A stretch of DNA of 64,000 nucleotides. Source: Mytilus edulis (Eukaryota > Mollusca > Bivalvia > Mytilida > Mytilidae). Numbering within the stretch: the stretch's first letter is position 1; every line of letters starts with the position of its first letter. Below the pieces are notes generated by a model. The model searched no databases, was not told where the DNA came from, and saw only the letters and a program-made list of their open reading frames with translations. The stretch covers positions 25,681,133 through 25,745,132 of the forward strand of contig NC_092346.1 in assembly GCF_963676685.1 (NCBI RefSeq). Reading direction: 5' to 3'. A program made the translations under genes and the position numbers. Positions 12,266 through 23,222 of the stretch are shown here, one piece after another.

Positions 12266-14744
12266 ATTTTGTAAGTCAAACTTTGAAGAAATTGCTCTTT
12301 AATGATGTTCAAAGGTCTGTTTTTGTTGTTGTAGTCTTTTATTCTATCCTCAAAAGTATTATTTTAGGGACAATGAAATGATTAAGGGGAGATCATTCAA
12401 ATTTTGATAGAAAATTAAAATCTTACAAATTTTCTCATACAAGTAATTAGAATAACTAATATAACATCTTCAAGTGAATAAATATGGCTTGTATTAGTAC
12501 TACCTCTGATTGAATGTTATAGTATAAGTCCCTCCAAAGGTTGTTTGTAGTAAGGAAATGTTCATTAAAAATTTCTTAGTATTAATGGTTAAAGATTACT
12601 TAACATAGAGATGTGACCAGAAAATTAAGACAATCTCAAGAATCTCTCAAAGAAAAATCCCAAAACGTAGCTATGTCCAGTTGCAGCTGGTAGTTTAGTA
12701 GACTTATGTCCTAGTAACCTTTTGATAACCTTTTGACGACTGTTAAGTTTGTTACCATTGTCTTTTGATTAAAAATTCCTTAAGACTGTGTTGTTTTGTG
12801 TCATATTTAATATAGTGTATTAATTTATTGCTATTATAGAAGTGATAGGTATAGAGTTATGTTTGTGATAGTTTTGTATATTTTTCTTTAGCTCATGACA
12901 GTAAATGTCATTGAGTGCTTATTTCATTTTCTGTCAGAGGTTAAACCTTTCCACTTTTTAATGCTAAAATAAAGTCTGTAAATTTTGTCCCATTTACCAT
13001 ACTAAATGAAAAAAAAGTTGTTTAATGTTTTATGGATTTAAGAATTATCATACAATCAAAATAATAAAAAGCATTCTTTGCAATGCATGTAAAAGCCACT
13101 ACTTAAGGCTGAGTGAGATATGACACTTAGATTGAACAAAAGAAATTGCATGTCAACTCCTATGGGTAGGCAGAGTGAACAAGCTAGAAATTATGCCCAC
13201 CTGGTGCCCACTCCCATTGTGGACGTGTGGACAAAGCAAAATAAACCTGAGGTGTAGTGTACATATAGTTCAAATTCACTGTAAAATAAAAGAATTAAGA
13301 ATGTTGTGTTTTAATTGACATCCTAACATATTATGAATATAATTTTTTTGTTGGCAAAATCAAGATGAATGTCTTGTTTCTTAAAGTGTAATGTTTTAAA
13401 ATCTTTGTTTTAAGAATAATAAGTACATGGTAAATAAACTTATCTTTCAAAAACGTAATAAAAAGAAATCATGCAATTAATTTCTCAGATTAGTATACTT
13501 AAATTTTCTTAAAATACATACACATTTAATGTAAGTGTATTCCCCCAATCATTTATTACATAAGCACACAAATCTATAAATAGATTAATGATGTAATTTC
13601 TAATGTTAAATTGATGTTGCTACAGTAAAAAAAATTGATTGCTTTTGAAATGATTGCAAATGAATATGGTACAAATATATGAATGTTTTACATGAAAATT
13701 ATAATTTGATTGTTTTATAATGTGGGAAGTTTTGATTTAAATATTTGCATAACTAGTGGTAACTCTTTTGTCTTATGAGGGATTAATTAATTAACTGCAG
13801 TAAATTCAGATAAAATTTGGGTATTTATGTATCATTGAACAACTGAAATAGCTGACAAAAAAGAGAGTAAATCAAGTTGACTTCCATTAAATGTGAAAAA
13901 CAGTTTATACATTTAAATAGGTCTCAATTATAATGGTTTGGATCTCCACCAAATATGTAGACTACATAAAAGGAGATATTGTAAAGATATCTGAACTGAC
14001 ATAATTAGTCATGACTACTTCTTGTATGTCTTACTTTGAGGGATTTTAAATGTTTTTAGATTTCAGGGTAGTTCAAATCAAATCAGAAATTCCTGCTCCA
14101 GTCTCATTGTGGGGGTCCTGAACTTGGTCATTGATATGATTTATGTTGAATACAACACCATTAATTGAATAAATTAAATATCAATCATGCATTGACTGTG
14201 GTGCTTCATAAAAATAATCAAAACATTGTTTTATTGGGCTGGAGGACACACTAAATTACATTTGAGCTAATTTTTAAATTAAACATAAATCAAGCAATTA
14301 ATTTTGGAAAATACTTGGCCTCACCTGTAATAATCAAATACAGTATATAATATCTATTAATTTTGTATGATCAATTTTGTCCTTCTTAATTCTGGGTACA
14401 GTTGCAATTATTTCAAGTAGAATTTTCTGATTTTTTACATATTGGTTCATGTGGGTGTTCATGGGGATTTTTCAATGGTTATTTTATGTTGCTGAAAGTG
14501 GGTCAACTTGTGTATGATATTTTTTATTACTATATTTTGAATTTTGTATGATAAATTTTGTCATACTTAAATCTGGATATTGTTGGTTCAAGTAGAATCT
14601 ATTGTTTAATAAAATTTCGCTTGTAGATTTACTGTTATTCAAATGTATAAGTTTTAAGGCATAGAAGTGGGAAATAGGCAACAGTTAATAGTGTGATGTT
14701 TGGACAATGAGAGGACAAAATTACCATCTTCATCTTATTGCTTT

Positions 14745-15660
14745 CAGTATGTGGGATGGTAAGTTTGACTCGTCAATTGCTCAAACTAGGATTTAGAAAT
14801 GACAATTGCTGTTTCTCTGAAAAACATGCAGCATTAAGAAGTAACAGCAAGGACTAGTTTTCACAAAGTCAGAATAATGTGTCGCTGTAGGGTGATTTGT
14901 CTTTTTTCAAACAGCTAATTTATAGGGTAGAAAGTATAAAAAAGGATGTGGTATGGAACAGAGTTGGATGTATTCATTTCTTAACAACTGGATATTGTCC
15001 TTGAAATAATTTTAATTTTGTCAAAACAATTGCTGCTTAGTGTTTTTCAGAAGACATCATTCAATTTTTTACAGCCTGTAGCTGAAGTTTCAAGAGATAT
15101 TTTTTTCTGTCCATCCATATTTTTTTAACTTTTGATGTGTCTCATTGTTTTATCTTTCTGCTGAGATCAGTGTGTATTCTATAAGTAAATTCTTCATTAG
15201 CTACTTATAAACAATCAAAGTGCCATATTGACTTTAGCAAGGTCATAGTAGACTTACAAAATACTTTCAGAGTCGGGTTTCTTATTTCCAATACATTATA
15301 ATAAATGTGTGTATTGTAACTGTAATTTTCCCTTGGTTCTTTGGATATTTTTTCATTTTAGAACATGTAACATGTTTTTGTCAGAGATGAAATATTCATT
15401 AGTTATATGTAATACAACACTGATGACCACAAAATGTAATGATTGGAATAAAAATAGATGCATCTCCACTCCTTTTCTTTAAATTTATTTTTTTGTACAC
15501 TGATGTTATATATCTTATGACAATTATTATTTAATCCTCGTTACTGTGATAAATGTTTGTATGGCAATAAAACTTTTAAAAAATCAATTTAGTTTATATG
15601 CTTCTGAGGAATTTGGTTTTAAAATCTTTTTGAAATTTTCGTCACACATGATACAACTGT
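14745..15660 (+). repeat. Ancient duplicated block, copy 1
   Basis: Shares ordered, collinear phrases with 17640-18640: gtcaattg.tcaaacta, caaagtcagaataatgtgtc, tgtattcatttct, tctgtccatccat, cagagatgaaat, atgtaatgattg.aataaaa, tgataaatgtttgtatggca and ggaatttggttttaaaat. Divergence is large with many indels. Both copies end with a polyadenylation-like region, so the source may have been the 3' end of a transcript. No coding frame is shared. Confidence 0.75.
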
Positions 15661-15814
15661 ACATAGAATACCACATAAGGATGTGAAAAAAAGAAGGCAT
15701 CATATAGACAAAGGAAAGTGAAAACTTTTTATTTATACATAGATTTTAAGTTGTCAATGCAGATTTTGTTGTCAAATATGTTGGCGGTTTTGGCGTTGTC
15801 GTCAACAATGTATT

Positions 15815-16310
15815 ATTTTGTGATTAGGTCTAGTTTATGGTGAACCACTAGTGGTAAGTCAAAGATATTTGGTATGCAGTTGTATTAGTATTGGCACATC
15901 TCATTTCCATGGAGAGTTTTGGGCCTGCCCCCTCAGTCATGGTCAATTGACTTTGAAACTTTTGCTTTTTTTTTTATGTATGTTTGTGATTAGATCAGTT
16001 TATGGGAAACCACCAGTGGTAATTTAATGATAATTGGAATGCAGTTGTATAAGCATTGGCATATCTTATTTCCATGGAGATTATTTGGGCCTGCCCCCTC
16101 AGTCATGGTCTATTGACTTTGAAACTTTTGCTTAGTTTTCATGTATTAGTTTGTGATTTGGTAAGTTAATGGGGAACCACTAGTGGTAAGTTAATAATGA
16201 TTGGTATGCAGTTGTATAAGCATTGGCATATCTCATTTCCATGGATATTGTTAAGCCATGTTCCCTCAGTCATGGTTCATTGACTTTGAATATTTGCAAA
16301 ACTTACATGT
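15815..16310 (+). repeat. Tandem repeat, three ~167-bp units
   Basis: Units start near 15820, 15986 and 16153 (each tgtgatt...). Each contains accactagtggtaa or accaccagtggtaa, then gcagttgtat, atttccatgga and cctcagtcatgg. The spacing of 166-167 bp is near the dinucleosome/monomer range seen in satellites. It sits between the two duplicated blocks. Confidence 0.85.
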
Positions 16311-17640
16311 TAAATTGTTGCTATTTTAATTTCAACATTTGCATTATTGAAATTACAAAAAGCGAGACATATCTCTGTGATAACAGTTTATTATGCGTCC
16401 AAAGCTTTTCTGGATTTACCTTCATTAGGAAAATATTTAAAGGCAAGGCTGTAAGAGCTGAAACAGGTGACGAGCTATATCATTTTTGTCATTATAAATC
16501 CCCACAGACGCAAGGAACCTGCATCAAATAATGTTTGATTTTAAAAAGAAAAATTGAAGAGACTGAACATATCAAAGGTACATTCAAAACAAATTAACTG
16601 AAGAGATACTGACAACCACATGACAAAAAAGAGTTACTATAGAAATACAGATATCCACAAAACACTCCTTAAAAATCTAAAGGCTGAATAACGTGATCCA
16701 CACAAAAATTGGGGGTTTTATTGTTCTGACAATTTGAAAATCTATTTTAAGAACTAAATCATGTAAAATAGTTGCTGCGGCGTATACTTTGCTAATAGAG
16801 CAAATATAACCGGAGTAAAATTGTTCAATTGGTCAAGATCTATCAGCCTTGAAATTTTCAGAAGAATCGGACAACCCATTATTGGGTTGCTGCCACTGAA
16901 TTAGTAGTTTTAACGAAATTTTGCAGTTTTTTATTTTTATTTTGAATATTTTTATGAACTGTAAACAGCAATAATGTTCAGCAAAGTAAGAACTACAAAA
17001 ATATTACAAAAATGGAGCAAAATGACTCTCACCTCATTGCAATTTTAAAACTTGAGCGAACTTATATTTTATTTGCAAAAATAATTTTAGATAAATTTAA
17101 TCAGATGTTACACCACCAAATCTGACCCGGTAAAAAAGAAAAAACACACAGGAAAGTAGTACATATTTTAAACAAAATAGTTCCTACCCATAGTTGTAAA
17201 TATATAAACATGAAGAAAAAAGTAAAACCACAAAAAAAAATTGAACTAAGAGGAATTTTAAAACGGAAAGCCCTAATAATAAGTCTAGAATATATTTTGA
17301 ATAATATATTTTAGTTATTCAAGTATCAAATAAAATGTGAAGAAATGGTGACCCTGTGAGAACATATATTGACTGATTATTTTGAAAAATACAAAATTTT
17401 AGTACACCATCCAACAGCGGTAACAGATTAGATAGATTTAAACTTGATTTTTTTTTTTAAATTTCTGTGCATTTTAAAACTGTTTGTAAGTTAGTGAGTA
17501 ATAGAGAAATTTTCCATTCTCCTCTTTTCTGGTATGATTTAACTAATAATAGTATAACATTATTTGCCTATATTGATTTTTTGTATGTTTATTCGAGGAT
17601 ATTTCCTCATCTTTATTTTGCACCTGCTTCAAATGCAGGA
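16310..17640. other. Non-coding stretch
   Basis: No supported gene. The ORF beginning near 16223 has a C-terminal part around ggatttaccttcattaggaa that looks like a fragment of another dispersed repeat rather than an exon. Confidence 0.4.
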
Positions 17641-18640
17641 GGATGTTGGGGTTGATCCGTCAATTGATCAAACTAGACACCAATTAAGAGTAAGAGCATA
17701 TATTATTTGGCTCAAAGTCAGAATAATGTGTCTATGAAAGATTACATGGTAATTTAGGGGCTAGCATGTTGAAAATCGGGTGTTATCAGGTACACAGATG
17801 GGTGTATTCATTTCTAATTTGGTTGTTCTGAAAATGGATGATATTACTTTTTATTATAATTTTTCTGCTGGATGTTTCTAAGGTTTTGCATCAGACACTC
17901 ATTCAATCTATTACCTAATGCTTAATGTGCAAGTGCTAGCTGTTGGCAAATCACTTTTTCTCTGTCCATCCATCTGTTTTATACTCCTTTGTATACCTTT
18001 CTGCTTATTTAAGTTTTTATTTTATTAGTGAGTTCTTAACTAACTTCTTAACAAACATTAAGTCCCATATTGATACTTTTTTTCTGGTCAAAGGGAGACA
18101 TTTAGAATGGTTTCAGGGTTGGATTTGCCATTACAAATGCATTATGATAAATGTTTGTAATGATGTGTTACCAAGGCTTCCTTGGACGTTGTTTTTAAAA
18201 TATTTTGTTTATTTATTTTTATTTAAAAAAAGTTAAATGTTTACCCTAGAATGAATCATTATGAAGTAGTTTTGTACACGTAAGATGTAAGATGTTTTCA
18301 TCAGAGATGAAATCTTCAGTATTTAAATGTACACAACACCGATGTGCACCAAATGTAATGATTGAAATAAAAATAGAAGTATATTCGCTTCCTTGTACTT
18401 ACAATTTGTTTTTGTACACTGTCGTAATTTCTCTTATTATTCAATTTTTTCACTGTGATAAATGTTTGTATGGCAATTAATCTTTAAAATTTAATTGAGT
18501 TCAAGTTATTTTTGTGCTCACTATACCATAACGAATTTACTGGCAAATGGCTTCTCAGGAATTTGGTTTTAAAATGAAAAATAATATTTTGTAATTTTCG
18601 TCACATACGATACAACTGTATATAATACCTCATTATGATG
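17640..18640 (+). repeat. Ancient duplicated block, copy 2
   Basis: Partner of 14745-15660, about 2.9 kb downstream in the same orientation. The order of shared phrases is preserved along the whole block. Confidence 0.75.
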
Positions 18641-18734
18641 AAGATAAAATAAGCAACATTAATTTACGTTTTTTGATTGAGTTCAGCTTTCCAATTGATA
18701 TTTTATCGTGTGGTATTCTATGTTGTGATGTTAT

Positions 18735-19085
18735 GCTATTGTTTCAGAAAAAGAGAGAAGGTTTGGTACCGTTAAAACGTTTAATCCCGCTGCAAATATT
18801 TGCACCTGTCCAAAGTCAGAAATCTGATGTACAGTAGTTGTCGTTTGTTTATGTAATTTATACGTGTGTCTCGTTTCTCGTTTTTTATATAGATTAGTCC
18901 GTTGGGTTTCCCGTTTGCATGGGTTTACACTAGTACTTTTAGGTCCCGTTATAGCTTTTTGTTCGGTGTGAGCCAAGGCTTCGTGTTGAAGGCCGTACAT
19001 TGACCTTTAATGGTTTACTTTTATAAATTGTTATTTGAATGGAGAGTTGTCTTATTGGCACTCACACCACATCTTCCTGTTATAT
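18735..19085 (-). repeat. Dispersed repeat T copy (inverted)
   Basis: Reads the family in reverse: gttttcccgtttg-like segment, ggtgtgagccaaggctt, tggtttacttttataaattg, ggagagttgtcttattggc and accacatcttc. One of the longest copies in the window. Confidence 0.85.
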
Positions 19086-19837
19086 CTAACCATAGACGAA
19101 AGTTAAAACTATGTTTATATATTGTCAGTTGTTAAAGGGGCATTAGCTACGAAATAGAATAAAGAGATTAAATGTGATTTATTTAATTTGTTAAATCATT
19201 AATGAAAATGAGAAAGTGAAATCAGAATACGCATTTAGCAACCAGTCCAGTTCAATTTTGTAAAAATAAGCTTAGAAACATCACTGATTGCCACATTGAA
19301 TCCGTAGCCTTGTGACCTTCAATTTCAACCCTTATCCGAAGATTGGTTATATATGAATTAAGCGATTTAAAGGAAAAGAATGTCAATATTGCAAATAAAA
19401 CAAGGATGAGCCATTTGGTTGACTGATTCTATCCACAAAAAATATTCTATACAGGTAAAACGGCGATAAATATACGTTTAATCTACAATATGAAATAAAA
19501 CAGACCTAGAAAAATCTAAATGCACGTGGTCCCTATCTATTTATATTAATGTTTATATCAGGTAATATGATTGTCGGCAGTCTTCGGATGTCATCTCAAT
19601 GGTTAATTAGACGACGCCTAGACAAAAAACATGCGAAATTCAGATACATACCATCGAGTCCATGCATTGTTAGTTTTATACTTTTTGTTTAACTAGTTAG
19701 ATTTAAATATGTGAACATGAATTTGACAACTATTGCCCCTTAAATGCAGATGGTGTTATTAAGGAGCTTTGTACATGTATGATGCTTTAGGGACATTTAT
19801 TTTACAATATATAAATATTTATCGAGTGTAAATATTG

Positions 19838-19990
19838 CAAATGTGGTATAATTGCCAATGACGAAAAAAGTAAATAACTACAGGTCACTTTAACAATAAG
19901 CAGAAACCAGTTCGTAAAAGGACCAGCGAAATAAATTTAAAAACATTCCAATTCTATTTATCATCGGACAAGGAGGTTGAACCGTGAATC
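19838..19990 (+). repeat. Dispersed repeat T, partial
   Basis: Only the start (aaatgtggtataattgccaatga) and scattered later phrases are recognisable. Confidence 0.5.
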
Positions 19991-21030
19991 ATAATTAACC
20001 TCATATTTTATCATATCATAATAATTTAGGGGACTTCCCATGCCTGCTAAATGTTGGGCAGCTTGTCAGTGGCATGATGGTTATCATTTGAATGAAAAAA
20101 AAACCTTTTATTTTAACTTGCTGGGTTGTCTATATTCAGATTTAAAATCTTTATAAAAAAAAGAAGAAAGCAAATGGTTTTGTGTTAAAAAAAAACCAAC
20201 ACTTATTCCTTTTAGAACAGAATCCGAAGGTCGTACAAAAAATATGTATAAATAATTGAGGAAGAGGATACCAAGGGTACACAAAAGGTTATAGCCTTAA
20301 CTGTTGTTTAACCTATTTAGTAGCCTTTACTCGTATCCCTGTGGTAACTCTTCTGAAACCTCTCTCTCTCAAATAACTTCAGACCACGCTTTAACGGTCT
20401 GTATTCGTACTGAAAATCAAAATCAGTCGAGCTTTATACTTTTAATTGCCTTTTTATCATTATTTATGAGTATTTATTAGAATACTAGTACTAGAGAATC
20501 ACAGAGAAAATAAGATATTGCAATCATTTGTTTAACCTTCAAACGTACCAAACAAAACAAATTTGAAATAGACATGATCGCAGACACGTAAACACCCTAC
20601 ATCCAAATTTAATTGTGTACGAAAGAGTAAAAGACACATCAAAACTATAGTCAGTATTATAGGCTTGACAATTGCGTTGGAAATGGTGCAAGAAAATTGG
20701 TACCGTTAATTTTATAAATACTTTTCAAATATTTGATTTAACTAATTATGAAAATTATTGTTTCTGTCATATTCCATTGTCCTTGACCTTATTTTTATGG
20801 TAACTACTTGAAAAAACATAGTTCTTGTGAAATACTCACTTATGATGTGTAATAGGATAAATATTTTGCAAAATATGTAGTAAAATTATTTCAAAACTTG
20901 ATAACGAATTTCTTTTATTTGGTTAAGGTCAAGTTGCTGTGAATTATTGTCAACATTTCTTTTTTTCACTTCCTATCAAGGTGAGTGAACAATAAATGGG
21001 CTATGTCACAGAATTGTCTAATTTTTTTCG
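19990..21030. other. Non-coding stretch
   Basis: I see no gene, RNA or definable repeat here. Confidence 0.5.
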
Positions 21031-21034
21031 TACA

Positions 21035-21565
21035 ACTTTGACTCGTTGAACTATATATGAAAATTGAAAAATTAATGCATTTATATCTTTATTCATCTTA
21101 AAACATCATTTGTATAGAAAGCACATACAATCGACGAAAATATTTCTTAAATTTGTCTTAAAATGCTAATACATATATAGATTTTTTTAAAACTATATGT
21201 TGTTGATACATAGATTTCTGTTTTAATGACATAAACAATTATTTGGTCACCGACTTCGTTTTTTGTCTGATAATCAATACGTTGCCTAGTTGTTCGTGAA
21301 AAACTTCAAAAATTTACGTTTTACGGCCTGTAACGCGATGTCGTTACGATAATTTGGATGTTTTGTGGTATTTTTAAGCTAGAACACCACTTTGGATGAT
21401 ATATACCGTAAAAACGAAGTCGATGACCCAATGATTATTTTACATCATTAAAACGGAAATTGATACATCAACAACATATAAATTTTTTTATTCAATCAGT
21501 AATATTTCAGATGATAAAAAAGATAAATGCATAATTTTTATCGTTTTTTAGATATAGTTCAACGA
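21035..21565. mobile_element. Foldback element with long inverted repeats
   Basis: The left arm starts actcgttgaactatat near 21041 and the right arm ends atatagttcaacgagt near 21565. Further pairs follow inward: aactatatgttgttgatac against tgatacatcaacaacatat, and accgacttcgttttt against aaaaacgaagtcgatga. The arms are about 200 bp each around a ~130-bp centre rich in TTACG. No ORF. Non-autonomous foldback MITE of unknown superfamily. Confidence 0.8.
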
Positions 21566-21655
21566 GTTAAGAAATAAAGACATTTAAACAATAATTTGGC
21601 AATCACTTGAGGTTTATTTATAAAATGAAAACAGAAATAACATACTAAATTAGAA

Positions 21656-21750
21656 TATATTGGATCCGAGCGTTACTGATGAGTCTTTTTTAGACGAAAC
21701 GCGCGTCTGGCGTATTTACAAAGTTTAGTCCTGGAATCTATGATGAGTTT
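21656..21750 (+). repeat. Hammerhead-like dispersed repeat (family H), best core
   Basis: Contains CTGATGA at 21676-21682, a GTCT/AGAC stem, GAAAC at 21696-21700 and an ACGC/GCGT stem ending in GTA at 21712-21714. This matches the conserved core and helices II and III of a type I hammerhead ribozyme. The tail ggaatctatgatgagttta defines one subfamily, shared with 37853-37998 and 61336-61400. Confidence 0.8.
21676..21714 (+). ncRNA. Candidate hammerhead ribozyme core
   Basis: Core boxes CUGAUGA and GAAA are exact. Helix II is four base pairs with a U-rich loop. Helix III is four base pairs closing on a GUA cleavage triplet. The weak point is helix I: the bases before CUGAUGA (agcgtta) and after GUA (tttacaa) pair only at the first position. 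Cleavage activity is therefore unproven. Confidence 0.5.
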
Positions 21751-21755
21751 ATTTG

Positions 21756-21937
21756 TACAGTGTAACCTGTGTAATCCGACATACACTAGGGGATTAGAAA
21801 AAATGTCGGATTAAGCAGGATGTCGGAATACTCAGGTTTTGTCTTCAAGGATAGGGATAATTTGGAACAATGAAAATGTGTCGGTTAAAGCAGGATGTTA
21901 GAATACTTAGGTGTCGGATTAAGAAGTTAACACTGAG
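21756..21937 (-). mobile_element. pogo/Tigger-like MITE, copy 2
   Basis: TA followed by cagtgtaacctgtgtaatcc, ending ttaacactg. The inner sequence matches 12080-12265 in opposite orientation (aagcaggatgtcggaatactc against its complement there). Ends directly abut the hammerhead-like repeat. Confidence 0.75.
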
Positions 21938-22365
21938 AGTTATAGAGATATATATTCTTATATGAATTTACGTTATTTATATTAAAATGATGGTAACACA
22001 TAGAGGTGTGCTGTCCATTAAAGGGTCCAGAGTAACAATAAATGGGTTATATTATAAACTTTGTTTGTAAGAAATTACTCATTTTATTTATTTTCATACT
22101 AGATGTTAATCAATCAAATAAAAACTGACCAGGTTATACTATTTTTTATATAATTTTGAATTATGTTTGAAAAATATATGTAATAATATATTTTTTTACT
22201 ATTTTGCACATTTTAAATGCCGTGATTGCCACCTAAACATTTGTCTGTTTATGATACTTGAAGTAAAACCTTGATATCACAGACTTTCAATATAAGTTAA
22301 ATCATGAGTAAATCGGTCAAGACATTTAAACCTGTGCACTCTTGTTGAATTATATTTTGAAAATA

Positions 22366-22383
22366 TCTCTCTCTCTCTCTCTT
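22366..22383. repeat. CT microsatellite
   Basis: Short run of tct repeats. Confidence 0.9.
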
Positions 22384-22557
22384 TAATTTATAGTCCAAAT
22401 GTTGAAAATAAGGCAAGCATTTTTTATATTGAGGACACAATTTTATTATGTTTATACTTTGAACGTAGTATTCCCACTATAGTTTTAAATGTCATGCCAT
22501 TTAATGTATATATATATCTGACAACATGGGTTGGTTAGCAACATAAATTGCTGGCAT

Positions 22558-22851
22558 CTACGAAGAATGTAACCTCGAAATATTGCCGATCATCGATTGC
22601 TTTTTTTCAAACTGAACTTTTATGAATGGGATTGAATGCATTTGGCGAAATGAATAGGTGTGTTTTCGGTTCTTCCAGATCCTATTTTGCCGAAAATAGT
22701 GGGCACCCGCAAATGTCGACCAAATAACAAAAGTAGTAAGACCAAGAACGAAGTTGTAAGGACGGTAAAAGCCTAATATTCCGAATAATGTACCAAATAC
22801 GACAATCAAGTCCTTGGTGTAGAAATAGGCCAAGTTATTTCCATGATTTGT
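22558..22851 (-). CDS. Unassigned ORF with two hydrophobic stretches
   Basis: Open from a stop near 22852 to a TAA near 22558, about 97 codons. There is no ATG at the start; the frame begins ACA AAT CAT, so this would be an internal exon, a relic, or chance. Two hydrophobic stretches (LIVVFGTLFGILGFY and FVLGLTTFVIW) are followed by a basic, aromatic region. It lies about 390 bases downstream of receptor copy A on the same strand but shows no similarity to receptor exon 2. Spacing of YFYTKD to VLG recalls a segment of cytochrome b, but the rest does not match. I do not recognise it. Confidence 0.25.
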   Translation of the reverse strand, partial: TNHGNNLAYFYTKDLIVVFGTLFGILGFYRPYNFVLGLTTFVIWSTFAGAHYFRQNRIWKNRKHTYSFRQMHSIPFIKVQFEKKQSMIGNISRLHSS

Positions 22852-23222
22852 TTAACATTAAACTACAAAACTATAATTTCATATCACAGGTAACAGCAGG
22901 TCCCAAAGAGACAGAACAACCAGGTATGCTATGAAATCGTTTCATATTAATACTGCACATATCGGGAAGGAGCTGTCTAAGTCTAATCAATGTCAAGTAC
23001 TTGAGGTAAATGAAAGCAAAGAACAGTATAAGGTGCTATTTTTTCATCATCATCTTCTTCTTCTGTTTCTTCCTTTTTACTGTTATGATAGTTCATTAAA
23101 GTGCTGGTAACAGCATAATGTACCTGTACGCCTTATTTTGATGCTGTACACAATTTTTGATAACATAAAATCTAAATAAAAAAATCCAGGAACAACAAAA
23201 AGCAACAAAAGATTAGTTACGT

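Larger units (their letters stand above)
10929..14740. other. Transporter 3' UTR and downstream non-coding DNA
   Basis: No ORF of interest. An AATAAA at 11933-11938 is the first well-placed polyadenylation signal about 1 kb after the stop. Further AATAAA hexamers occur downstream (for example near 12969 and 13433), so the UTR length cannot be fixed from sequence. The pogo-like MITE at 12080-12265 is the only clear element. Confidence 0.5.

Noticed and set aside
16223-16531. 102-codon ORF
   Set aside because: Starts in the tandem repeat and ends in what looks like another dispersed repeat; no domain or splice context.
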